Shown here: in pieces, positions 18,468 through 27,589 of the stretch
How positions within the stretch are numbered: the first letter of the stretch is position 1
Layout of the letters: each line of letters begins with the position of its first letter
Assembly (NCBI RefSeq): GCF_019297835.1
Contig: NZ_CP079203.1
Span: forward strand, 3,848,001-3,912,000
DNA: 64,000 bases
Source of the DNA: Sphingomonas sanguinis
GTDB lineage: Bacteria > Pseudomonadota > Alphaproteobacteria > Sphingomonadales > Sphingomonadaceae
Direction: 5' to 3'
Notes under the pieces: generated by a model
What the model was told of the DNA's origin: nothing
Seen by the model: only the letters and a program-made list of their open reading frames with translations
Database searches by the model: none
Translations under genes and position numbers: made by a program

Positions 18468-18707
18468 TTAGTTGCTGTCGGCGTTGTCGTCCGAATCGGC
18501 GACCACGACGATGCCAGCAACGACGGCAGCAGCCGCCAGGACGGCGACGAGGATGCCACCGCCGGCCAGGCCGTTCTTCTTGGCGGCCGGAGCCGAAGCG
18601 CGGACCGACTTCGAAACCGAAAGGCTGGCAGCCGGGTTCGCAGCCATCGCCGGGGCGACGGTCATCGAAACGGCGGCAGCGGCGACGAGAAACTTCCCAA
18701 GACGCAT
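18468..18707 (-). CDS. Small secreted or membrane-anchored hypothetical protein
   Basis: The 79-residue protein begins MRLGKFLVAAAAVSMTVAPAMA, a convincing signal peptide. A short Ser/Ala/Lys-rich stretch (SLSVSKSVRASAPAAKK) follows, then a Gly/Ala/Val hydrophobic segment (about 48-70), and the protein ends in an acidic tail (DSDDNADSN). AAGGGAG lies 6-12 nt before the ATG and a strong terminator follows, so this is a real single-gene unit. Function unknown; the layout suggests a tail-anchored periplasmic protein. Confidence 0.8.
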   Translation of the reverse strand: MRLGKFLVAAAAVSMTVAPAMAANPAASLSVSKSVRASAPAAKKNGLAGGGILVAVLAAAAVVAGIVVVADSDDNADSN

Positions 18708-18901
18708 GTCGAACTCCCTTAAAATTTGTCAGCGGAGCCATGGCACGCAGACCGTCCCAAGGCAACCCCACCAACGAGTATGGGACAGTTATGCTCCCAC
18801 ACTGATGCGGCAATGCAACATTACTTTACCGCTCTGTGGCTATACGTTGCTTTGCCGCGAAACGAAATGCCCGACAAACGTTTCGGCTCGGTAAAGAGGC
18901 G

Positions 18902-19660
18902 TCAGGTAGAAAAAATCGTGCGCGTCTGGTCTTCCAGCATCAGCGCCGTCAGGCGGTCGCTGTGATAGGCGCCGGTGTCGATGCCGATGCGGTGCGGCAG
19001 GATTTCTGCCTCTTCCGCGACGGTATGGCCATGGACCACCATCTTTTCGAGCGGGGCGCGGTGATCCAGGAAAGGATCACGAATCCAGCGGGTTTCGGCC
19101 AGCTTCTGCTCGGCGATCGGGATGCCGGGGCGGACGCCCGCATGGACGAAGGCATAATCGCCCAGGACCATGATCTCCTTGAGATTCTCCAGGAACGCGC
19201 GGTGTTCGGGCGGCACGATGGCGTTCAACCGCTCCGTAACCTCCGCATAGTCGAGGCGCTCATAGTCTTCGGCCGCGACGCCATAGCTCAGCATCGTCTC
19301 GCGGCCGCCGATTCGGCAGAACAGCCGCAGCGCCTTATCGTCGCCTTCGATCGCGCGGAGGAAAATCTCTTCGTGATTGCCCATGATGCAGTGGATTTGC
19401 GAATCACCCGCACAGAGGCCGCGAATCCGCTCCACCACCCCGGCCGAATCGGGGCCACGATCGACCAGATCGCCCAGGAAGATGATGTGCCGCTCGGCGG
19501 GAGGGCGCGCCGCATGGTCGGCATCGATCCGGGTCAGGATGGCATCGAGCAGGTCCAGCCGACCATGAATATCGCCGACGGCATAGACCCGCAGACCGAG
19601 CACCATGGCGGGTACGAAATCAGGAACGCGCTTTCGTAAATTCAGGAGCTTGGCAAGCAT
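18902..19660 (-). CDS. Serine/threonine phosphatase-type metallophosphoesterase
   Basis: This 252-residue protein carries the PPP-family metal-binding motifs GDIHGR (about 29-34), GDLVDRG (about 62-68) and GNHE (about 94-97), plus VHGHT near the C-terminus and a final His-containing GIDTGAYH. These are the signatures of bacterial PrpA/PrpB-like or ApaH-related phosphatases. Whether it acts on phosphoproteins or on dinucleotide polyphosphates cannot be decided from sequence. It stands 72 nt downstream of the wecC stop on the same strand. Confidence 0.88.
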   Translation of the reverse strand: MLAKLLNLRKRVPDFVPAMVLGLRVYAVGDIHGRLDLLDAILTRIDADHAARPPAERHIIFLGDLVDRGPDSAGVVERIRGLCAGDSQIHCIMGNHEEIFLRAIEGDDKALRLFCRIGGRETMLSYGVAAEDYERLDYAEVTERLNAIVPPEHRAFLENLKEIMVLGDYAFVHAGVRPGIPIAEQKLAETRWIRDPFLDHRAPLEKMVVHGHTVAEEAEILPHRIGIDTGAYHSDRLTALMLEDQTRTIFST

Positions 19661-19731
19661 GGATGGTTTGTTATCCGCTACAGGCGGTTGTCCTTAGTCC
19701 CGACCGTGCGCGCGCGCAATGCGATGGGGCG

Positions 19732-20994
19732 TCAGCTCTGGTCGGGCCACAGCCCGCGCGTATCCAGAACGGTCTTGCCCCGACGCTCGTCGAGCGGAAC
19801 GGATCGGAAGATGTCGTGGTCGACCAGAACGATCATCGCCCCGCAAGTTTCCAGCGCGGTGTCGATGTCGATCAGCCGCGCGCCCGTTCCGTCGAAAGCG
19901 CGGGGCAGGGTGGTGGCATAAGGCTCGACGATATGGACGCGTTCGCCGAATCGGGCGGCAAGCGCGGCAGCGACCTTCAGCGCGGGGCTTTCGCGGAAGT
20001 CGTCGATATTGGCCTTGAAGGCGAGGCCGAGACAGGCGACCGGCCCGTCCTGCGCCTCAATCATCGCGGCGGCGCGCGCGATGATATGGTCGGTCTTGCC
20101 GTCATTCACCTCTCGCGCGGTGCGGATCAGCGGGGTGTTGGCGGGGTCGGCGGCGACGAGGAACCACGGGTCGACCGCGAGGCAGTGGCCGCCGACGCCG
20201 GGACCGGGCGACAGGATGTTGACGCGCGGGTGGCGGTTGGCCAGCCGGATCACCTCCCACACATCGACGCCCAGCGTGTCCGCGACCAGGCTGAGTTCGT
20301 TGGCGAAGGCGATGTTGACGTCGCGAAATGCGTTCTCGGTCAGCTTGGTCATTTCCGCGGCGCGCGCCGTGGTGGTGACGCAAGCCCCGCGCACGAAGCG
20401 CCGGTAAAAGGCCAGTGCCTTGCGGGCACAGCGTGGGGTGATGCCGCCGATGACGCGGTCATTGTCGATCAGCTCGACCAGGATACGACCGGGCAGCACC
20501 CGCTCCGGGCAATAGGCGATGGCGAGGTCGGCCTGCTCGCCCGGTCGGGTGGCGCCGGGCAGCTTCAGGTCGCGGCGTTCGCGCGCGATCAGGTCGCGGA
20601 CCTGCTCGGTCGTGCCGACGGGCGAGGTCGATTCCAGGATCACCGTATCGCCGCTCTTGAGCGCCGGGGCGATCGCGCGCGCGGCGTCGAGGACGAAGGT
20701 GATGTCGGGCTGGCGATCGTCGGTGAAGGGGGTGGGCACCGCGATGACGAAGACATCGGCCGGTGCGACGGTCAGCGAGGCCTTCAGGCTGCCGCGCGCA
20801 ACGACGCCGGACACCAGGCCGTCGAGGTCGACCTCCTCGATATGGACGCGCCCCGAATTGATCGTCTCGACGACAGAAGGGGTGACGTCGACGCCCGTCA
20901 CCATCGCGCCGGTCCGCGCGATGACGGCGGCGGTGGGCAGGCCGATATAGCCCAGCCCCATCACCGTGACCGAGAGTTCAGAGTCCAAGGGCAT
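19732..20994 (-). CDS. wecC: UDP-N-acetyl-D-mannosamine dehydrogenase
   Basis: The enzyme oxidises UDP-ManNAc to UDP-ManNAcA. The 420-residue protein has an N-terminal Rossmann motif (GLGYIGLPTAAVIA), the catalytic-region segment GPGVGGHCLAVDPWF, and a C-terminal UDP-binding domain (CLGLAFKANIDDFRESPAL). It overlaps the end of wecB by 17 nt, so the two are translated as a pair that converts UDP-GlcNAc to UDP-ManNAcA, a precursor for surface polysaccharide. No glycosyltransferase genes are adjacent here. Confidence 0.92.
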   Translation of the reverse strand: MPLDSELSVTVMGLGYIGLPTAAVIARTGAMVTGVDVTPSVVETINSGRVHIEEVDLDGLVSGVVARGSLKASLTVAPADVFVIAVPTPFTDDRQPDITFVLDAARAIAPALKSGDTVILESTSPVGTTEQVRDLIARERRDLKLPGATRPGEQADLAIAYCPERVLPGRILVELIDNDRVIGGITPRCARKALAFYRRFVRGACVTTTARAAEMTKLTENAFRDVNIAFANELSLVADTLGVDVWEVIRLANRHPRVNILSPGPGVGGHCLAVDPWFLVAADPANTPLIRTAREVNDGKTDHIIARAAAMIEAQDGPVACLGLAFKANIDDFRESPALKVAAALAARFGERVHIVEPYATTLPRAFDGTGARLIDIDTALETCGAMIVLVDHDIFRSVPLDERRGKTVLDTRGLWPDQS

Positions 20995-22108
20995 GGGTCA
21001 TGATCCTGTTGATCCGGTCGGCGGTATCGCCGGAGCCGAACGGGTTGTGCGCGCGCGCCATGGCGGCGTAGCGATCGGCATCGTCGAGCAGCGCGAAGAC
21101 TTCCGCCGCGATCCGGTCCTCGTCGGTACCGATCAGCCGGGCGGTGCCCGCCGCGACGCCTTCTGGACGTTCGGTCGTCTCGCGCATGACGAGCACCGGC
21201 TTGCCGAGCGCGGGCGCTTCCTCCTGCACGCCGCCCGAGTCGGTCAGCACGATATGCGCGGCGTCGAGCGCGCGGACGAATTGCGGATAATCGAGCGGCG
21301 CGATCCGAGCGATGGCGGGGTGGTCGCCCAGCACCTCGTCCATCACCGCCACGACATTGGGGTTGGGGTGCATGGGGAAGAGGATGCCGACATCCGGGCG
21401 CTCGGCGATCCGACGCAGTGCGCGGGCGATCGCGGCCATGCCGTCGCCGAAATTCTCGCGCCGATGGGTCGTGACCAGGACGATCCGCTTGCCCTCAAGC
21501 CGCGCCAACACGGGATCGAGACCCGCCGCCAGCGTCGGATCGGCCGCGATCCGCGCCTTCGTCCAATGCAGCGCGTCGATCACGCTGTTGCCGGTGACAT
21601 GGACCTTGGCCGGATCGATGCCCTCGGCGCGGAGCGCGGCGGCGGCGGTTTCGGTCGGGGCGAAGTGGAGCGCGGCGATCGGCGCGATCATCCGCCGGTT
21701 CACCTCTTCGGGCCAAGGCTGATAGATGTCGCCCGAACGCAAGCCCGCCTCGACATGCGCGACCGGCACCTTTCGATAGTAAGCGGCCAGCGCTCCCGCC
21801 ATGGCGGTCGCGGTGTCGCCCTGCACGACCACCATCGCCGGACACTCGGTATCCATCACCTCGCCCAGCCCGGTCAGCAGCCGCGCGGTCAGCCGGTCGA
21901 GCGACTGGCCTGGCTCCATCAGGTCCAGATCGTGATCCGGCGTCAGGTCGGCAATGGCGAGCACCTGATCCAGCATCCCGCGATGCTGCGCGGTCACGCA
22001 CACCCGCACGGGTGCCGCGTTGGCGCTACGCAACGCCCTGATAACAGGGAACAGTTTGATCGCCTCCGGCCTTGTGCCGAAGATGATGAGGATGGGGGGG
22101 CGCGTCAT
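20978..22108 (-). CDS. wecB: UDP-N-acetylglucosamine 2-epimerase (non-hydrolysing)
   Basis: This enzyme interconverts UDP-GlcNAc and UDP-ManNAc. The 376-residue protein shows the GT-B-like epimerase pattern: start ILIIFGTRPEAIKLFPVI, VVVQGDTATAMAGALAAYY, HVEAGLRSGD, VHVTGNSVIDAL and the UDP-binding LTDSGGVQEEAPALGKPVLVMRETTERPE. It forms a translationally coupled pair with wecC. galU lies divergently 112 bp away, so nucleotide-sugar genes are clustered. Confidence 0.95.
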   Translation of the reverse strand: MTRPPILIIFGTRPEAIKLFPVIRALRSANAAPVRVCVTAQHRGMLDQVLAIADLTPDHDLDLMEPGQSLDRLTARLLTGLGEVMDTECPAMVVVQGDTATAMAGALAAYYRKVPVAHVEAGLRSGDIYQPWPEEVNRRMIAPIAALHFAPTETAAAALRAEGIDPAKVHVTGNSVIDALHWTKARIAADPTLAAGLDPVLARLEGKRIVLVTTHRRENFGDGMAAIARALRRIAERPDVGILFPMHPNPNVVAVMDEVLGDHPAIARIAPLDYPQFVRALDAAHIVLTDSGGVQEEAPALGKPVLVMRETTERPEGVAAGTARLIGTDEDRIAAEVFALLDDADRYAAMARAHNPFGSGDTADRINRIMTHALGL

Positions 22109-22220
22109 CGGGCGATTCGTAACCTGTCGCTTTTAAGGACACCCTAATCGCATCCCGGCAGCGCAAGGCTATGTTGCGCCGCGCGATCCGGCTAGAGGCA
22201 TATCGATCCAGGGAGGTTTC

Positions 22221-23081
22221 ATGACGATCAAGAAGGTTCGCAAGGCTGTTTTTCCGGTGGCCGGTCTGGGGACGCGCTTTCTGCCCGCGACCAAGTCGAT
22301 GCCGAAGGAAATGCTGACCGTCGTCGACAAGCCGCTGATCCAATATGCCGTCGAGGAAGCGCTGGAAGCGGGGATCGAGCAGATCATCTTCGTCACCGGC
22401 CGCGGCAAGGGTGCGCTGGAGGATCATTTCGACATCTCCTACGAACTCGAAGCCACGATGAAGGCGCGCGGCAAGAGCCTCGCGGTGGTCGAGGGCATTC
22501 GCCAGAAGCCGGGCAGCCCCGTCTATGTCCGCCAGCAGGAGCCGCTGGGCCTGGGCCATGCGGTGTGGTGCGCGCGTGAGATCGTCGGCGACGAGCCCTT
22601 CGCGGTGCTGCTGCCCGACGAACTGATGGTCGGCGGCTTCATGAAGCAGATGGTCGAGGCCTATGACCAGGTCGGCGGCAACGTCATCGGCGCGCTGGAA
22701 GTGCCCGACAGCGAGACCGACAAATACGGCATCATCTCGCCTGGCAAGCAGGACGGTCGCCTGACCGAAGTGACCGCGCTGGTCGAAAAGCCCAAGGGCA
22801 AGGCGCCGTCGAACCTGATGATCCCCGGCCGCTACATCCTCCAGCCCGAGGTCATGCAGATCCTCGACGCGCAGGAGCCGGGTGCGGGCGGCGAGATTCA
22901 GCTGACCGATGCGATGGCCAAGCTGATCGGCAACCAGCCCTTCCACGGCTTCACCTTCGACGGGCAGCGTTACGACTGCGGCGACAAGGCAGGCTGGCTG
23001 ACCGCCAACCTGGCGCTGGGTCTGGCGCGCGAGGATATCGGCCCGGCGGTGCGCGAGTTCGCGAAGAACCTGCTCGGCTGA
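22221..23081 (+). CDS. galU: UTP-glucose-1-phosphate uridylyltransferase
   Basis: The enzyme makes UDP-glucose for polysaccharide and envelope glycan synthesis. The 286-residue protein begins with the nucleotidyltransferase signature FPVAGLGTRFLPATKSMPKEML and carries VDKPLIQYAVEEAL, LLPDELM, VTALVEKPKGKAPSN and GQRYDCGDKAGWL. GGGAGG precedes the ATG. A rho-independent terminator follows 22 nt after the stop. Confidence 0.96.
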   Translation: MTIKKVRKAVFPVAGLGTRFLPATKSMPKEMLTVVDKPLIQYAVEEALEAGIEQIIFVTGRGKGALEDHFDISYELEATMKARGKSLAVVEGIRQKPGSPVYVRQQEPLGLGHAVWCAREIVGDEPFAVLLPDELMVGGFMKQMVEAYDQVGGNVIGALEVPDSETDKYGIISPGKQDGRLTEVTALVEKPKGKAPSNLMIPGRYILQPEVMQILDAQEPGAGGEIQLTDAMAKLIGNQPFHGFTFDGQRYDCGDKAGWLTANLALGLAREDIGPAVREFAKNLLG

Positions 23082-23103
23082 TAGGGTTTCTACGTGGTTG
23101 AAG

Positions 23104-23137
23104 AGGGGCGGGGCCGAAAGGCTACCGCCCCTTTTTA
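23104..23137 (+). terminator. Rho-independent terminator of galU
   Basis: AGGGGCGG (23104-23111) pairs with CCGCCCCT (23125-23132) and is followed directly by TTTTTA. It starts 22 nt after the galU stop and abuts repeat A2. Confidence 0.85.
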
Positions 23138-23275
23138 TTCCTCCCCTGCAAGGGGAGGGGAACCAGCGAAGCTGGTGGAGGGGTGTAGCCGGTTGCGAGT
23201 GAGACCCGCTCTCACCGAGCGCGACACCCCTCCGTCAGGCCTTCGGCCTGCCACCTTCCCTGCGAGGGGAGGAAT
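23137..23275. repeat. GC-rich palindromic intergenic repeat, copy A2
   Basis: This 139-bp second copy of the element at 14929-15059 has outer arms ATTCCTCCCCTG and its inverse, inner arms GGAGGGGTGT/ACACCCCTCC and the AGGCCTTCGGCCT hairpin. The central loop differs. It lies between the galU terminator and the 3' end (23281) of the minus-strand membrane protein gene. Confidence 0.85.
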
Positions 23276-23280
23276 GAGCA

Positions 23281-23637
23281 TTAATGCTTCTGCTTCTCAC
23301 CCCGCCGCGCGAGCCAGCCGAAGGTCAGCAGGATCACCGTCGGACACAGCATCGTGTTCCAGATGTCGAACCAGCTGGCGGGCAGATTGCCTTCATCCGT
23401 GGCGTAGAAGGGCTGGAGCAGGTCATAGGCTTCGTTGATCGACTCGATGACCAGCACGGTCAGCCAGCACCGCCAGTCCCAGGGCTTGCGCCGCATGACC
23501 AGCGCCGACAGGGTCAGGATCGCCATCCCTGCATAGGCGTGCAGCGTGCTGTCGGGCAGGCCGGTGACTTGCCCGATCCAGCCCTTGTCTCCCGTCCAGT
23601 CGAACCAGCCGGGCGGCGGCGTCGGTCGCGCGCTCAT
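23281..23637 (-). CDS. Small membrane protein, paralogue of the protein at 14600
   Basis: This 118-residue protein has about three hydrophobic segments (about 34-52, 57-70 and 92-108). It shares with the plus-strand protein at 14600-14914 the motifs TG-x2-DS-x-LH-x2-AGMA, E-x2-NE-x2-D-x-L and DI-x-NTM-x2-PT. Its start overlaps the stop of the ThiF-like gene by 4 nt (ATGA), making it the last gene of the minus-strand run from 29885. Function unknown. Confidence 0.75.
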   Translation of the reverse strand: MSARPTPPPGWFDWTGDKGWIGQVTGLPDSTLHAYAGMAILTLSALVMRRKPWDWRCWLTVLVIESINEAYDLLQPFYATDEGNLPASWFDIWNTMLCPTVILLTFGWLARRGEKQKH

Positions 23638-24401
23638 GCCGCCACCGTCCGCGCATGGGCGCAGCGACAGCCGGGGTCCTTGGGCAGGGCGAGCGTACGG
23701 AAACGCATCGTCAGCATGTCCGCGATCAGGATGCTGCCCGCGCTGTCCCGCCCGAACGGTGCGGCGGCGCGTAGAGCTTCCAGTGCGGCGAGGCTGCCCA
23801 TCACCCCCGTCACCGGCCCCAGCACACCGTCATCGGCGCAGGTCAGCCCGGCCTCGTCGGCCGCATCGCCGACGAAGCAGCGATAACAGGGTTTGTCGGC
23901 TTCCCAGCCGCGATAAACCGCCAACTGCCCCTCGAACTGCCCGACCGCCGCCGAGACGAGGGGCACTCGCTGTGCCAGCGCGGCATCGGCCACCGCCAGC
24001 CGGGTCGTGAAATTGTCGCAACCGTCCAGCACAACGTCGGCGCCTTCGATCAGCGCGGCGGCATTGTCCGGGGTCACGCGCGTCCGGTGCGTCGTGACCG
24101 CGACATGCGGGTTCAGCCGCGCGACATGGGCGGCGGCGGCCTCGACCTTGGGCGTGCCACGATCGTCGGTGGTGAAGATGGTCTGGCGTTGCAGGTTGGA
24201 CGGCTCGACCACATCGTCGTCGATCAGCACCAGCGATCCGATGCCCGCCGCCGCCAGATACTGGATGGCGGGGGAGCCGATGCCGCCCGCGCCGATCACC
24301 GCGACCTTGGCCTGTTTCAGTTTCAGCTGCCCGCCGCCGCCGAACTCGCGGAGGACTATGTGGCGGGCGTAACGGGCAAGTTCGTCGTCGCTCAGGATCA
24401 T
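23634..24401 (-). CDS. ThiF/MoeB/HesA-family sulfur-carrier adenylyltransferase
   Basis: This E1-like enzyme adenylates the C-terminus of small sulfur-carrier proteins (ThiS or MoaD). The 255-residue protein has LARYARHIVLREFGG at the start, the nucleotide loop VIGAGGIGSPAIQYLAAAGIG, LIDDDVVEPSNLQRQ and the CxxC-type zinc pair regions CYRCF and, near the end, CRCA. The ATG at 24401 matches [14 protein letters not shown]. It overlaps its upstream neighbour by 4 nt. MoeB and ThiF cannot be told apart here because no moa or thi genes are adjacent. Confidence 0.88.
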   Translation of the reverse strand: MILSDDELARYARHIVLREFGGGGQLKLKQAKVAVIGAGGIGSPAIQYLAAAGIGSLVLIDDDVVEPSNLQRQTIFTTDDRGTPKVEAAAAHVARLNPHVAVTTHRTRVTPDNAAALIEGADVVLDGCDNFTTRLAVADAALAQRVPLVSAAVGQFEGQLAVYRGWEADKPCYRCFVGDAADEAGLTCADDGVLGPVTGVMGSLAALEALRAAAPFGRDSAGSILIADMLTMRFRTLALPKDPGCRCAHARTVAA

Positions 24402-24841
24402 CCCGGCCCCGTACCCGGCCAGGTATAGGTGATGACCGCCCGATACCAGCGATCGCCCGGGATCATGGTGCGGTGCGCCAGGTGGCGCACCATGCGCTGT
24501 GCCGCGCCCGCGCTGAACTGTTCGACCGTCGGGCAGCCGATGGCCAGCGGCACCACGCTGTCGGCGTTGCCGTCGGCGCTGATCCGGATGGCGAGCGGCA
24601 CGACCAGCACCATCTGCGCGTCGTCCTGCCGGGCGCGGGTGCAACGCCCCGCCGCCACTTCGTCACGAACGAAACGGACCATATCCGGTCCGGCAGGCGG
24701 CAGGGTGAGCACGCCCAGCGTCGACCAGTCATGCGGCGGCTCGGCCGTGCCGGGGGTGGTCAGCGGGGGCACCGGCGCCACTGGCGATGCCGGCGCGATC
24801 GCCTGAGCCGCAGCGGCGGCGAGGAGCAGCGCCGCGATCAC
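24398..24841 (-). CDS. Hypothetical secreted protein
   Basis: This 147-residue protein starts [20 protein letters not shown], a short signal peptide, followed by a Pro-rich segment and a globular part with two cysteines (GRCTRAR and IGCPTVEQF) that could form a disulfide. The C-terminal half ([29 protein letters not shown]) resembles TonB-C-like energy-transfer domains in its periodicity, but this is only a guess. It overlaps dut and the ThiF-like gene by 4 nt each. Confidence 0.65.
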   Translation of the reverse strand: MIAALLLAAAAAQAIAPASPVAPVPPLTTPGTAEPPHDWSTLGVLTLPPAGPDMVRFVRDEVAAGRCTRARQDDAQMVLVVPLAIRISADGNADSVVPLAIGCPTVEQFSAGAAQRMVRHLAHRTMIPGDRWYRAVITYTWPGTGPG

Positions 24842-25287
24842 CGCCCGGTCGATCCGAAGCCGCCATCACCCCGCTGTGTCGAGTCGAGTTCGTCGACTTC
24901 GGTTAGGGTGGCGCGCTGGACGGGGGCGGGGACGAGCTGGGCGATGCGCTCGCCGCGTACCACCTCGAACGGCTGGTCGCCCAGATTGGCGAGGATCACC
25001 TTCACCTCGCCGCGATAATCCTCGTCGATCGTGCCGGGCGTGTTGAGGCAGGTGATGCCGTGTTTCAGCGCCAGACCGGAACGCGGGCGCACCTGCACCT
25101 CATAACCCGGCGGGATCGCGATGGCGAAGCCGGTGGCGATAGCGGCGCGTTTGCCGGGCTCCAGCGTCAGCGTCTCGGCGGCGACCACGTCCATGCCCGC
25201 CGCGCCGGGGGTGGCATAGGCGGGCAGGGGAAGACCCTCGCCATGGGGCAAATATTTGATGGCAATGGAGATTGGTGCGGTCGTCAT
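24838..25287 (-). CDS. dut: dUTP diphosphatase
   Basis: This trimeric dUTPase hydrolyses dUTP to dUMP and pyrophosphate. The 149-residue protein has the five family motifs: [45 protein letters not shown] and a C-terminal Gly/Phe motif read as [11 protein letters not shown]. It overlaps coaBC upstream by 4 nt; dut next to coaBC is a widespread arrangement. Confidence 0.97.
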   Translation of the reverse strand: MTTAPISIAIKYLPHGEGLPLPAYATPGAAGMDVVAAETLTLEPGKRAAIATGFAIAIPPGYEVQVRPRSGLALKHGITCLNTPGTIDEDYRGEVKVILANLGDQPFEVVRGERIAQLVPAPVQRATLTEVDELDSTQRGDGGFGSTGR

Positions 25288-26471
25288 GACCGTGCTTGTA
25301 GCGCATCCGCGATACGTTGCGCGAGCCCCCTGGCCACCGCGTCCTTGCCCATCCGTTCCCAGCTCTCGACGCCATCGGCGGTGACGAGGTGGACGCGGTT
25401 CGCCTCGCCGCCGAACACGTCGCCCGATACGTCGTTGGCGACGATCCAGTCGGCGCGCTTGCGCAGGCGCTTGGCAACGGCATGATCGATGACATGCTCG
25501 GTCTCGGCCGCGAAGCCGACGACCAGCGCGGGGCGGTCGGGCGCGGCAGCCACGGTGGCGAGGATGTCGGGATTCTCGACCAGCGTCAGCGCAGGGGCGC
25601 CGCCGCCGTCCTTCTTCACCTTCTGTTCCGCCGCCTCCACCCGCCAGTCGGCGACGGCGGCGACCATCACGGCGGCATCGGCGGGCAGCGACCCGGTGAC
25701 CGCCTGGGCCATGTCGCGTGCGGTTTCGACATTTACGCGGGTAACGCCCGCCGGGGTTGGCAGCGTCACCGGCCCGGCGACCAGCGTCACCCGCGCGCCC
25801 AAGGCCGCCAGCGCGCCCGCGACTGCAAAACCCTGTCGCCCCGAGGAGCGGTTGGCGATGTAGCGGACCGGATCGATCGGCTCATGGGTCGGACCCGCCG
25901 TCACCAGCACATGCCGTCCCGCCAGCGGGCGATGGCCGGGGGCGAGCTTCGCCTTGATCGCCGCCAGGATCGCGGGCGGCTCGGGCAGGCGGCCGGGACC
26001 GAACTCGCCGCACGCCATCGCGCCTTCTTCGGGATCCATCACTTCGACGCCATCGGCGCGCAGCTGCGCCACGTTGCGCTGGGTGGCGGGATGCAGCCAC
26101 ATGCGGACGTTCATTGCGGGCGCGACCAGCACCGGCGTATCGGTGGCGAGCAACAGGGTCGTCGCCAGATCATCGGCATGGCCGTTCGCCATGCGCGCGA
26201 TCAGGTCGGCAGTGCCCGGCGCGACTACGACCAGATCGGCCTCGCGGCTGAGCTGGATATGCCCCATCTCCGCTTCGTCCTTCAGGTCCCAGAGCGTGGT
26301 GAAGACCTGATTTTCCGAGAGCGCGGCGAGCGTCATCGGCGTGACGAAATGGCTGCCCCCCTCGGTCAGGACGCAGCGGACGCTATGCCCGGCCTTGCGG
26401 AGCAGGCGGATCAGCTCGCAGCTCTTATAGGCGGCGATCCCGCCCCCGACGATCAACAGGACATGGCTCAT
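25284..26471 (-). CDS. coaBC: Bifunctional phosphopantothenoylcysteine decarboxylase/ligase
   Basis: This enzyme performs two coenzyme A steps. The 395-residue protein has an N-terminal flavodoxin-like CoaC domain ([25 protein letters not shown] start, [16 protein letters not shown] substrate clamp) and a C-terminal CoaB domain ([38 protein letters not shown]). The ATG at 26471 overlaps the stop of the preceding membrane-protein gene by 4 nt. A long in-frame upstream extension is shadow sequence. Confidence 0.96.
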   Translation of the reverse strand: MSHVLLIVGGGIAAYKSCELIRLLRKAGHSVRCVLTEGGSHFVTPMTLAALSENQVFTTLWDLKDEAEMGHIQLSREADLVVVAPGTADLIARMANGHADDLATTLLLATDTPVLVAPAMNVRMWLHPATQRNVAQLRADGVEVMDPEEGAMACGEFGPGRLPEPPAILAAIKAKLAPGHRPLAGRHVLVTAGPTHEPIDPVRYIANRSSGRQGFAVAGALAALGARVTLVAGPVTLPTPAGVTRVNVETARDMAQAVTGSLPADAAVMVAAVADWRVEAAEQKVKKDGGGAPALTLVENPDILATVAAAPDRPALVVGFAAETEHVIDHAVAKRLRKRADWIVANDVSGDVFGGEANRVHLVTADGVESWERMGKDAVARGLAQRIADALQARS

Positions 26472-27574
26472 CGCACGACTCGCGTCACGGTGATGCGTCG
26501 CCGGTCGCGCGCGGCGGCGATCAGCTCGCGAACCGCATCGGGGGCGAAAACGACGCCGAGGAACAATAGCGGGGCCACCACCAGCGCAAAGGCGAGTCCG
26601 CCGGTGATGAGGCCGAACAGCGCATAGGCGGCGAGCGTGATCCCCGCCCGGCGCGCCACGGGTTGCCGCCAATGCGCCCAGCCCAGCGCCGCGAGCAGCC
26701 CCAATGGTATGGCGATCACGACCGGCAACACCCCGACTCCGCTGGCCGAGGCGATGACCGCCAGCCATTCGCCCGGCGACTGGAACGCGATCGGCGAGGC
26801 GATCGCGGGGTCGATCGGGCCGACCATCGCGTTCAGTCGGTGGGCGTGCGCCGCGTAGAGGATCATTGCAAGCGCGGTCGCACCGATCCACCCGGTCGCC
26901 TCGCGCTCGGCCCCCGCGCGCCAGGCGAGAAACCCCATCAGCAGCGCATGGAGAAGCGCCACGGGGCTGAGGATCATCGCCGCCAGCCCCAGCGCGACCG
27001 CGGTCGGCATGGCATCGGGCCGCCGCTGCACCAGCGATAGCGCGATCAGTAGCGCGGCCCAGACCTCGGGCACCGATACCATCGCCCGGTCGAGCGCGGG
27101 ATAAAGCCCGGCGACCAGCAGGACGATCGCCAAGGCGCGGGGACCCCGTCCCTCGAACAGTGGCCAGCAGCGCCGCGCCCAGCCCGCGACCACGGCGAGG
27201 CCCAGCAGGACGAGCAACACATGGTCGACCGGCGGCGGCAACAGGGAAAGCGTCACGGGAAGCGCGGGCAATGGCACCGCCAGCAGGACGGGGCGCAGCG
27301 GTCGTCCATTCTCACGCAGCGCATCGATCGCGGCCGAATAGAAATCCTGCCCGTGCCGCACATGGTCGAGGATCGCGGCCGAAACCGGGGGCAGGCGGTC
27401 CGAAACGGCATCGGGCTCGCCGCCGGTCAATAGCATAGCCGCGATCAGCACGATCAGCATCGCCAGCACCCCGATCGCGACGGGCGGCGCCATGCCCGAC
27501 AACCGCCCCGGCTGGCTCAGCCAGAGCGGCCGCGACGTGCGGCGCGAGGGTAGGGAGGGCGCGCTGCCCGGCAT
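26468..27574 (-). CDS. Polytopic membrane protein of unknown function
   Basis: The 368-residue protein is mostly hydrophobic, with about eight predicted membrane segments and an N-terminal basic Ser/Arg-rich tail. An early HVRHGQDFYSAAIDALRENGRPLRP segment outside the membrane resembles the periplasmic loop of glycosyltransferase-type (GT39/GT83-like) membrane proteins that carry a DxxxxxA loop, but no defining catalytic motif was recognised. It lies between ubiB (15 nt) and coaBC (4-nt overlap), so it is in the same transcript as both. Confidence 0.7.
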   Translation of the reverse strand: MPGSAPSLPSRRTSRPLWLSQPGRLSGMAPPVAIGVLAMLIVLIAAMLLTGGEPDAVSDRLPPVSAAILDHVRHGQDFYSAAIDALRENGRPLRPVLLAVPLPALPVTLSLLPPPVDHVLLVLLGLAVVAGWARRCWPLFEGRGPRALAIVLLVAGLYPALDRAMVSVPEVWAALLIALSLVQRRPDAMPTAVALGLAAMILSPVALLHALLMGFLAWRAGAEREATGWIGATALAMILYAAHAHRLNAMVGPIDPAIASPIAFQSPGEWLAVIASASGVGVLPVVIAIPLGLLAALGWAHWRQPVARRAGITLAAYALFGLITGGLAFALVVAPLLFLGVVFAPDAVRELIAAARDRRRITVTRVVR

Positions 27575-27589
27575 GCCTACCCCAGCATC

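Noticed and set aside
25284..26891. Extended CoaBC with about 140 extra N-terminal residues
   Set aside because: The extension overlaps the membrane protein gene and is Arg/Gly/Asp-rich shadow. The ATG at 26471 gives the standard start with a 4-nt overlap.
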